Shown here: one piece after another, positions 6,866-12,897 of the stretch
Position numbering within the stretch: the first letter of the stretch is position 1
Layout of the letters: each line of letters opens with the position of its first letter
Source: an uncultured Ignavibacteriota bacterium
GTDB taxonomy: Bacteria; Bacteroidota; Ignavibacteria; Tepidaquicellales; Tepidaquicellaceae
Reading direction: 5' to 3'
Assembly: GCA_937983305.1 (NCBI GenBank)
Contig: CALKAJ010000076.1
Coordinates: forward strand, 1 to 16,353
Length of the DNA: 16,353 nt
Program-made: the position numbers and the translations under genes
Notes under the pieces: generated by a model
Seen by the model: the letters and a program-made list of their open reading frames with translations, nothing else
Told to the model about the DNA's origin: nothing
Databases searched by the model: none

Positions 6866-8845
6866 TTAATCTTCGGGTTTGCCTTTTAGCGAATCCCAGA
6901 TAAAGTAAGCTGCGATTGCAAAGAACATCACCAATGCGATTATTTCCGCTGAATGTGATTCAAACCATGCTTCATTAACAAAATTAATTCCGCCGAATCT
7001 CAAGCCTGCACTGATAACGCCCATAAGAGCACCGCCTGCAATAAAGCCGGACGCAATTAATGTACCTCTTTCTCTTCTTGCATTATTGATTTTTTCATCT
7101 TTGCTTCTTGTTGAAACAAAGTGAGAAATAATACCTCCGATTAAAATAGGTGTATTAAGCTCAAGCGGAATAAACATTCCAAGCGAGAATGCAAGAGCGG
7201 GAACTCCAATCATAGTAAGAATTAACGACATTAAAGCACCTGCAATATAAAGCATCCAGGGAGCCGGCTGACCTGACATCATAGGACCAATAACTGCTGC
7301 CATTGCATTTGCCTGTGGAGCAACGAGTGCGTTTTCTCCGACAAATCCGTAAGTCTTATTCAATACGATAATAACACCGCCGACTGTTACCGAAGATACA
7401 ACTGTTCCAAGCATCTTCATTGTCTGCTGTTTTACCGGAGTTGAACCAAGCCAGTAACCGACTTTCAAATCCGTAATTGCACCTCCTGCCATAGATAATG
7501 CAGTACATACAACTCCGCCGATAATCAATGCGGCTACCATTCCTGTCTCACCTGAAAGACCGACAGATACCATAACAACCGAAGTTAATATCAAAGTCAT
7601 TAATGTCATTCCGGATACAGGATTCGTACCTACAATAGCAATTGCATTTGCCGCTACAGTTGTAAATAGGAAAGCTATTATAAATACTATTAATACTCCG
7701 ATGACTGCATATAATAAATTATGAACAACACCAAACTGGAAGAATAAGAAAATAAGTATTAAGGAAATCAAAAGACCGCCTGCAATAATTTTCATTGAAA
7801 GATCTTTTTGTGTTCTGATTACTTCTTTGTTTGCATCGTGTTTTCCGCCCATTTCTTTTATTGCAAGACCAAAGGCACTTTTAATAATCTTTGAAGAACG
7901 GATGATACCGATAACACCTGCCATAGCTATTCCGCCGATACCGATAGGTCTTACATAAGCTCTGAATATTTCTTCCGGTGTCATTGCACCGACAAGCTTC
8001 GTAACACCAGCTCCGATTGTTACGGTAAGTCCGGGAGCAAAATGATTTATTATCGGAATAACAAAATACCAGCCGACAAAAGAACCTGCGGCAATGATGG
8101 CACCATATTTCAAACCTACTATGTAACCAAGACCGAGAACTGCCGAGCCGACATTAAGTTTGAAAATTAATTTTGTTTTTTCCGCGAGCAAATCACCTAT
8201 TGGAAGTACTCTTGTTGTAAATACTTCACTCCACCATCCGAATGTTGCAATGATGAAGTCATAAATACCGCCGATTAATCCACTGACGAGAAGAAGCTTC
8301 GCCTGATTTCCGCCTTTTTCGCCTGAAACCAGAACTTCAGTAGTTGCGGTTGCTTCCGGGAAAGGATATTTTCCGTGCATATCGGAAACGAAATATTTTC
8401 TGAACGGTATTAAGAATAACATTCCAAGAATACCGCCGAAAAGTGAGGCGAGAAATACCTGATAAAATTCTGCTTGTAAATTTAAAATATAAAGTGCAGG
8501 TAATGTGAAAATTGCACCTGCAACAACGAGACCGGAGCTTGCTCCGATTGATTGCACAATGATGTTTTCACCAAGTGCATTTTTCCTTTTGGTAAGAAAT
8601 GAATAGCCGACTGCAATAATTGCAATAGGAATGGCTGCTTCAAATACCTGACCAATTTTCAGACCGAGATATGCTGCTGCAGCCGAGAAAAGCACCGCAA
8701 GCAGTAAACCCATAATTACGGAATAAGGTGTAATTTCCGGAGGATTGGAAAGCGGTGACATTATCGGTTGATATTCTTCACCTTCTTTCAGCTCCCTGTA
8801 TGCATTTTCCGGAAGACCTTTTCCTGTTGAAACGTGCTCTGACAT
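6866..8845 (-). CDS. OPT family oligopeptide transporter
   Basis: A polytopic inner-membrane protein of 659 residues, the usual length for bacterial OPT members. After a cytosolic leader of about 40 residues it has a long series of hydrophobic spans (about 15 by eye). Family marks include the N-terminal PPEITPYSVIMGLLL segment with AYLGLKIGQVFEAAIP following, and the internal NPVSGMTLMT motif near the middle. OPT proteins are generally secondary transporters of peptides, or in some branches of metal-chelate complexes. Peptide transport is favoured here because a POT transporter gene lies 25 bases upstream on the same strand and peptidase T follows downstream. The ATG at 8843-8845 is preceded by little Shine-Dalgarno. 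No response element is visible. Confidence 0.9.
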   Translation of the reverse strand: MSEHVSTGKGLPENAYRELKEGEEYQPIMSPLSNPPEITPYSVIMGLLLAVLFSAAAAYLGLKIGQVFEAAIPIAIIAVGYSFLTKRKNALGENIIVQSIGASSGLVVAGAIFTLPALYILNLQAEFYQVFLASLFGGILGMLFLIPFRKYFVSDMHGKYPFPEATATTEVLVSGEKGGNQAKLLLVSGLIGGIYDFIIATFGWWSEVFTTRVLPIGDLLAEKTKLIFKLNVGSAVLGLGYIVGLKYGAIIAAGSFVGWYFVIPIINHFAPGLTVTIGAGVTKLVGAMTPEEIFRAYVRPIGIGGIAMAGVIGIIRSSKIIKSAFGLAIKEMGGKHDANKEVIRTQKDLSMKIIAGGLLISLILIFLFFQFGVVHNLLYAVIGVLIVFIIAFLFTTVAANAIAIVGTNPVSGMTLMTLILTSVVMVSVGLSGETGMVAALIIGGVVCTALSMAGGAITDLKVGYWLGSTPVKQQTMKMLGTVVSSVTVGGVIIVLNKTYGFVGENALVAPQANAMAAVIGPMMSGQPAPWMLYIAGALMSLILTMIGVPALAFSLGMFIPLELNTPILIGGIISHFVSTRSKDEKINNARRERGTLIASGFIAGGALMGVISAGLRFGGINFVNEAWFESHSAEIIALVMFFAIAAYFIWDSLKGKPED

Positions 8846-8870
8846 AAGCTGTTAATTTAAGTTTATAAAA

Positions 8871-10511
8871 TTATTGAGTTACTTTTTCCAATTTCTTCAT
8901 TACTGAAAATATAAATGCACCTGATATCACACAACATACTACAAATATTGCCCATACCTGCCATACGTTCACAAGTACCCACATCGTACTGCCTACAAAA
9001 AGCAATTGATTTCCAAGTGCAGTAGCTCCAAGCCATCCGCCTTGCATCAGACCCTGGAATCTTGGAGGAGCAACCTTTGATACAAATGAAAGTCCCATCG
9101 GGCTTAAGAATAATTCCGCAACAGTGAGAAGCAGATAAGTTCCAATTAACCAATATGCAGATACTCTGTCGGGAGATGGAGCATCACCAAGAGATTTCGG
9201 TGACGGCAATCCAATCGAAGAAAATACTAAAAATCCGAAAGCAATAGCGGCAAGGAACATACCTATTCCTATTTTCCTTGGAGTAGAAGGTTCTTTTCCT
9301 GCTTTCCTAAGCCAGCCGAAGAATCCTACAACCACAGGCGTTAGAAATACAATAAATATCGGATTAAACTGCTGGAATATTTCCGGTTCAATTGAATTTG
9401 CATCAGAGTAAGTACCGTACAGGTAATAAGTCAGATATCCGCCCACTACTAAAAGTAAAGCACCAAGACCTCTCATTGCGGGCTTGCTTGATTTTTTAAC
9501 AAGAAATACAATACCAAGTATTGCGGCAATAATAGAGAGAAACGCTCTTAAATCAAAAAACATATAAGTAAATGCGTCAACAACCTTCACCGTATAATCT
9601 CTTGCAAAAAACGTAAGTGTTAAGCCGTTTTGATGAAATGACATCCAGAAGAAAATCACAACAACAAAAACAAGACCAAGAACTATTAATCTTTGTTTTT
9701 CTTCTGCTTTCGGCATTTCAAGAATCTTTGAGTCTTTCTTGACCTGTTCTTTTCTGTCAGGTAAATGACTTTTGAAAATAATATATGTAATTAACGAAAT
9801 CACCATTGCAACAGCGGCAACTCCAAAAGCAAGATTGTAACCTGTTGCAAATGCCTGCAAATAATTATTTGCAAATGCAGTTACATCGGTAATATTCATT
9901 CCGGTAACTTTATTTGCAAGTGTTTGAAGCTTCGTCATATCAGTCAATTGTCCGTTAATCAACTGGTGGCATAGTTTCGGTAAATCGGAATCATAAGTAA
10001 ATCCCTGTGTACTCAAGAACCAGCTTCTTATTGAGCGTGCTGCACTTGGTGCAAAAAACGCACCAATGTTAATTCCCATATAAAAAACACTGTAAGCCGA
10101 ATCTCTGAGCGAACTGTATTTCGGGTCATCATACATCTGCCCTACAAGTGCCTGAAGATTTCCCTTGAATAAACCATTACCGAGTGCAATTGTAAAAAGT
10201 CCGACAAGAGTAATAGTAAGTCCAAATCCGGGAATTGCAACAAGAACATAACCGAGGAACATTACGATAATACCTATTAAAATTGTTCCTTTGTAGTTCT
10301 GAGTTTTATCTGCGATTAAACCGCCAACGAGAGAGAGAGCATAAATTGAAAAATAAAAAATACTGTAAATCAAACCTGTATCATCAGCTGCAAGACCGAA
10401 TTTTGCCTGCAGAAAAAGTACAAGTATAGCCATCATTGTGTAGAATCCGAATCGCTCCCCCATGTTTGCGAAGAATGCTACGAATAAGCCTTTTGGATGT
10501 CCTTTAAACAT
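8871..10511 (-). CDS. POT/PTR2-family peptide transporter (MFS)
   Basis: A 546-residue major facilitator superfamily protein of the proton-coupled oligopeptide transporter family. The N-terminal NMGERFGFY (16-24) is a form of the ExxERFxYY motif, and FYMGINIGAFF near residue 145-155 is the second POT signature. It has about 12-14 hydrophobic spans and a long polar insert between about residues 165 and 225, facing one side of the membrane. Notably the first glutamate of ExxERFxYY is Asn16 while E19-R20-F21 are kept, so proton coupling may differ from canonical members. It is the first gene of the minus-strand peptide unit and is transcribed away from the MFSD1-like gene. It should import di- and tripeptides, but substrate range cannot be told from sequence. 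Confidence 0.87.
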   Translation of the reverse strand: MFKGHPKGLFVAFFANMGERFGFYTMMAILVLFLQAKFGLAADDTGLIYSIFYFSIYALSLVGGLIADKTQNYKGTILIGIIVMFLGYVLVAIPGFGLTITLVGLFTIALGNGLFKGNLQALVGQMYDDPKYSSLRDSAYSVFYMGINIGAFFAPSAARSIRSWFLSTQGFTYDSDLPKLCHQLINGQLTDMTKLQTLANKVTGMNITDVTAFANNYLQAFATGYNLAFGVAAVAMVISLITYIIFKSHLPDRKEQVKKDSKILEMPKAEEKQRLIVLGLVFVVVIFFWMSFHQNGLTLTFFARDYTVKVVDAFTYMFFDLRAFLSIIAAILGIVFLVKKSSKPAMRGLGALLLVVGGYLTYYLYGTYSDANSIEPEIFQQFNPIFIVFLTPVVVGFFGWLRKAGKEPSTPRKIGIGMFLAAIAFGFLVFSSIGLPSPKSLGDAPSPDRVSAYWLIGTYLLLTVAELFLSPMGLSFVSKVAPPRFQGLMQGGWLGATALGNQLLFVGSTMWVLVNVWQVWAIFVVCCVISGAFIFSVMKKLEKVTQ

Positions 10512-10713
10512 AAAGTAATAATTTGAAGTTTTAAAGAAGCAAAAATTTTAAGAAGCAAAAATTATTGTAAATATAAATATATTCATACACTTATTCAAAT
10601 TAAATATGTTTCTTAATATGCGGTTATTCTTTTTAAATTGAATATTAAAATAAAATATGTTTTCTTTGAACAAATTGAAATTGCACCTTCGAGTGCTAAA
10701 TAAAATATAACTA
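10512..10713. promoter_or_regulatory. Divergent intergenic region driving POT (minus) and MFSD1-like (plus) genes
   Basis: This very AT-rich 202-base spacer separates two divergent peptide-transport genes and must hold both promoters. On the + side, TTGAAA (10675-10680) is 16 bases from TAAATA (10697-10702), which would start RNA almost at the ATG (10714), so a short-leader or leaderless message is possible. A small GCAC/GTGC dyad (10683-10696) lies in that spacer. On the minus side two direct repeats (separate entry) carry TTTTTG boxes. All assignments are by eye. Confidence 0.4.
10534..10563. repeat. Tandem 14-bp direct repeat upstream of the POT gene
   Basis: AAGAAGCAAAAATT occurs at 10534-10547 and again at 10550-10563, a spacing of 16 bases start to start. 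Read toward the POT gene each copy gives AATTTTTGCTTCTT, which resembles the TAnnTTTG -7 element of Bacteroidota promoters. It could be a duplicated promoter element or a regulator site. Confidence 0.6.
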
Positions 10714-12117
10714 ATGACTGAAACAATTAAAAAAGTTTTAAACGACTCCAAATCAGCAAGGTGGACAGCGTTGCTTATTGTTTCGTTTACAATGTTTGCA
10801 GGTTATTACCTCGCAGACGTTATGGCTCCGCTTGACGGATTGCTTCAAAAAGAACTTGGCTGGAACAAAACTGATTATGGTTGGTTCACAGGTGCTTACG
10901 GGTGGTTTAACGTGTTTTTGTTTTTCCTGATTTTTGGAGGTATCATACTCGATAAAATGGGAGTCAGGTTTACCGGACTTGCCGCCGCTGCAGTTATGGT
11001 TGCGGGAGCCGCCCTGAAGTATTGGGCAGTTTCAACCCCTTCGCTTGAAGGAAAAAGCTGGGATATTTTATTCTGGACTTTCCCTGCTCAGGTGTGGCTT
11101 GCGGCGCTCGGTTATGCAATTTTTGGTGTCGGTGTTGAGGTTGCCGGTATAACTGTTTCAAAAATAATTGTAAAATGGTTTAAGGGACACGAACTCGCTC
11201 TTGCAATGGGTCTTCAACTTTCAATTGCAAGACTTGGAACTGCACTTGCTCTTTCAACTTCCCTTCCCATTGCAAAAGCATTCGGTCACGTATCCACTCC
11301 GATACTTATATGTTTGCTAATGCTTGTTATCGGTTTATTAGCATTCTTTGTTTACACATTTAACGATAAGAGGCTTGAGAAATCTATCAAGGAAGCAAAA
11401 TTAGATACAGGAGTTGAAACCTCGCCTGATGAAGAATTTAAGATTAAAGATATTCTCAGTATTATCACAAACAAAGGCTGGTGGTATGTTTCGATTCTTT
11501 GTGCTTTGTTTTATTCCGCTGTTTTCCCATTCCTGAAATATGCCACGTATTTTATGGTAAATAAATTTGGTGTTGAAGAAAATCTTGCAGGCATTATTCC
11601 CGGACTCCTACCGTTTGGAACAATTTTGCTGACGCCTGTTTTTGGTAACCTTTACGATAGAAAAGGAAAAGGTGCAACAATTATGATAATCGGCTCTTTG
11701 CTTATAATATTAGTTCACCTCTTATTTGCTGTTCCGATTCTCAACAGCTGGATTATTGCAATTATTTTGATGATTGTACTCGGTATTGGTTTTTCACTCG
11801 TACCGTCTGCTATGTGGCCCTCTGTTCCGAAAATTATTCCGGAAAAGCAGCTTGGCACTGCCTATGCTTTGATTTTCTGGGTTCAAAACGCATGGGCACT
11901 TATGTTTGTTCCGGCTCTTATCGGATGGGTTCTCGATACGTATTGTATTACCGGAACATCAATTGTTGACGGACAGGAAGTTACATCTTATAATTATACA
12001 ATTCCAATGATTTTATTTATGTCATTTGGAATCACTGCTTTGTTGTTTGCCTTCCTGCTGAAACTTGAAGATAAGAAGAAAGGTTACGGACTACAGTTAC
12101 CAAACATTAAAAAATGA
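10714..12117 (+). CDS. MFS transporter resembling the MFSD1 dipeptide-transporter family
   Basis: A 467-residue 12-span inner-membrane protein with a central cytosolic loop at about 220-250. The stretch WPSVPKIIPEKQLGTAYAL (about 365-385) followed by VQNAW and GWVLD closely resembles the corresponding helix of mammalian MFSD1 (WPxVxxxVPExQLGTAYG, then IQNLG and GxxLD). MFSD1 is reported as a lysosomal dipeptide uniporter. The similarity is from memory of the family, not a search. An early GYYLADVMAPLDG (29-41) is also typical of bacterial relatives. Gene context strengthens a peptide role: POT and OPT transporters and peptidase T are encoded divergently next to it. The ATG at 10714 sits 17 residues before the first span. 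The small lipoprotein gene follows after 34 bases. Confidence 0.78.
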   Translation: MTETIKKVLNDSKSARWTALLIVSFTMFAGYYLADVMAPLDGLLQKELGWNKTDYGWFTGAYGWFNVFLFFLIFGGIILDKMGVRFTGLAAAAVMVAGAALKYWAVSTPSLEGKSWDILFWTFPAQVWLAALGYAIFGVGVEVAGITVSKIIVKWFKGHELALAMGLQLSIARLGTALALSTSLPIAKAFGHVSTPILICLLMLVIGLLAFFVYTFNDKRLEKSIKEAKLDTGVETSPDEEFKIKDILSIITNKGWWYVSILCALFYSAVFPFLKYATYFMVNKFGVEENLAGIIPGLLPFGTILLTPVFGNLYDRKGKGATIMIIGSLLIILVHLLFAVPILNSWIIAIILMIVLGIGFSLVPSAMWPSVPKIIPEKQLGTAYALIFWVQNAWALMFVPALIGWVLDTYCITGTSIVDGQEVTSYNYTIPMILFMSFGITALLFAFLLKLEDKKKGYGLQLPNIKK

Positions 12118-12151
12118 AATTTAAAATAATTTTCTTGAATAAAAAAATATT

Positions 12152-12514
12152 ATGATTAAAAAACTCCTTCCTGCCATTTTAATAATTATTACAGCTGCTG
12201 TTTTTGCATATACAACAGGATGCGAAAATATCAGAGAGGCAGAATACATTGGGAGATTATCGGGGAGAGTAGTTGATTCAAATTCCGGTACACCTCTTTG
12301 GGGTGCATTGGTTTATACAATACCGACATCAACTTCAGTTTATACCGATTCAACAGGCTACTTTAAAATCGGAGGTTTCCGGTTTGGTTCAAGCGGCGGT
12401 TCAATCACTGCAATAATTGAATATCCGGGTTACATTACTAAGCAACAGAGTGTGTATTTAAAAACACTTGATACGGCTACATATTTCGTTTTCAGACTAA
12501 GACCGGCTAAATAA
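12152..12514 (+). CDS. Small predicted lipoprotein with a carboxypeptidase-regulatory-like domain
   Basis: 120 residues. A charged start (MIKK) and a hydrophobic stretch (5-20) lead to TTGC, with C24 as the likely lipidated cysteine; the -3 residue is Thr rather than the usual Leu, so lipidation is probable but not certain. Residues about 34-118 form one beta-sandwich of the carboxypeptidase-D-regulatory/transthyretin-like type: GRVVDSNSGTPLWGALV, then a turn with DSTGYFKIGGF, then a terminal strand with FVFRL. Such domains often sit at the N-terminus of TonB-dependent receptors or in surface proteins; here it stands alone. It may be co-transcribed with the MFS gene 34 bases upstream. Its function is unknown. 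Confidence 0.75.
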   Translation: MIKKLLPAILIIITAAVFAYTTGCENIREAEYIGRLSGRVVDSNSGTPLWGALVYTIPTSTSVYTDSTGYFKIGGFRFGSSGGSITAIIEYPGYITKQQSVYLKTLDTATYFVFRLRPAK

Positions 12515-12533
12515 GTTGAAAAAAAATATTAAT

Positions 12534-12560
12534 TTGATTATATTGATAGTTCTATAAAAT
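12534..12560 (+). promoter_or_regulatory. Possible promoter of tRNA-Glu
   Basis: TTGATT (12534-12539) is followed after 15 bases by TAAAAT (12555-12560), ending 12 bases before the tRNA. The spacing is short and the match modest. It lies in the 58-base gap between the lipoprotein stop and the tRNA. Confidence 0.3.
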
Positions 12561-12572
12561 TCGATATAACCC

Positions 12573-12644
12573 GCTCCCATCGACTAGGGGTTAGGTCACC
12601 ACTCTTTCACAGTGAAAACACGGGTTCGAATCCCGTTGGGAGCG
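12573..12644 (+). tRNA. tRNA-Glu, anticodon TTC
   Basis: A full cloverleaf can be drawn: acceptor GCTCCCA (12573-12579) with TGGGAGC (12637-12643), D-stem GACT/GGTC, anticodon stem CCACT/AGTGA with one C-A mismatch at the outer pair, loop CTTTCAC with TTC at 12606-12608, and T-stem ACGGG/CCCGT around TTCGAAT. The discriminator is G12644. CCA is not encoded; the gene is followed by CAAAAA. The sequence closely matches bacterial tRNA-Glu. A hairpin terminator starts six bases after its end. Confidence 0.95.
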
Positions 12645-12650
12645 CAAAAA

Positions 12651-12684
12651 AAAACCGTGATAATTATTTTATCGCGGTTTTCTT
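12651..12684 (+). terminator. Terminator 1 after tRNA-Glu
   Basis: The stem AAAACCGTGATAA (12651-12663) pairs with TTATCGCGGTTTT (12669-12681) with a single G-T pair and a 5-base loop, followed by CTT. It is the first of three related hairpins. Confidence 0.75.
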
Positions 12685-12690
12685 ATTATA

Positions 12691-12780
12691 CAGTGAAAAC
12701 ATCCCGAGTACTCGGGAAATCCCGTTGGGAGCGCCCCAAAAAAGACCGTGATAATTATTTATCGCGGTTTTCTTATTATA
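12691..12780 (+). repeat. Tandem copy 2: 3' fragment of tRNA-Glu plus terminator, with palindrome in the T-arm
   Basis: Starts at the same CAGTGAAAAC as the 3' anticodon arm of the intact tRNA (12610-12619), ends its tRNA part with CCCGTTGGGAGCGC, and repeats the hairpin terminator (12745-12772). The CGGGTTCGAA part of the T-arm is replaced by the perfect 16-bp palindrome TCCCGAGTACTCGGGA (12702-12717) plus AA. It lacks the acceptor 5' strand, D-arm and anticodon, so it cannot be a tRNA. Confidence 0.85.
12745..12772 (+). terminator. Terminator 2 within the tRNA-fragment repeats
   Basis: ACCGTGATAA (12745-12754) pairs with TTATCGCGGT (12759-12768) around a 4-base loop, followed by TTTTC. It is a near copy of terminator 1. 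Confidence 0.65.
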
Positions 12781-12868
12781 CAGTGAAAACATCCCGAGTA
12801 CTCGGGAAATCCCGTTGGGAGCGCCAAAAAAAAGACCGTGATATTTATTTTATCACGGTTTTTTATTT
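12781..12868 (+). repeat. Tandem copy 3: 3' fragment of tRNA-Glu plus terminator
   Basis: The first 45 bases are identical to copy 2, including the 16-bp palindrome (12792-12807). They are followed by an A-run and a diverged third terminator hairpin. The shared palindrome shows that copy 3 and copy 2 derive from one another and not independently from the intact tRNA. Confidence 0.85.
12826..12868. terminator. Bidirectional terminator 3 between the tRNA locus and the T9SS gene
   Basis: The perfect 9-bp stem ACCGTGATA (12835-12843) / TATCACGGT (12851-12859) has a 7-base loop. A T-run follows on the + strand (12859-12865), and eight A on the left (12826-12833) read as T on the minus strand. It can therefore also stop the minus-strand T9SS gene ending at 12896. 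Confidence 0.75.
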
Positions 12869-12897
12869 TACTCTTTTTTTATTTTACTCTTTTTTTT
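12864..12897. repeat. Short T-rich tandem repeat
   Basis: ATTTTACTCTTTTTTT occurs twice in a row between terminator 3 and the stop of the T9SS gene. It is probably slippage-derived; no function is evident. Confidence 0.5.

Noticed and set aside
8863..9153. Minus-strand 96-codon open frame
   Set aside because: It lies inside the POT transporter gene in another frame, with a cysteine-rich composition typical of an off-frame reading.
10548..10751. Minus-strand 67-codon open frame in the divergent spacer
   Set aside because: It overlaps the start of the MFSD1-like gene, is made of Phe/Ile/Asn from AT-rich DNA, and would occupy the promoter region.
12610..12868. Possible CRISPR array
   Set aside because: Only three units, no unique spacers, and the units are explained as tRNA-Glu 3' end plus terminator. 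No cas genes are present.
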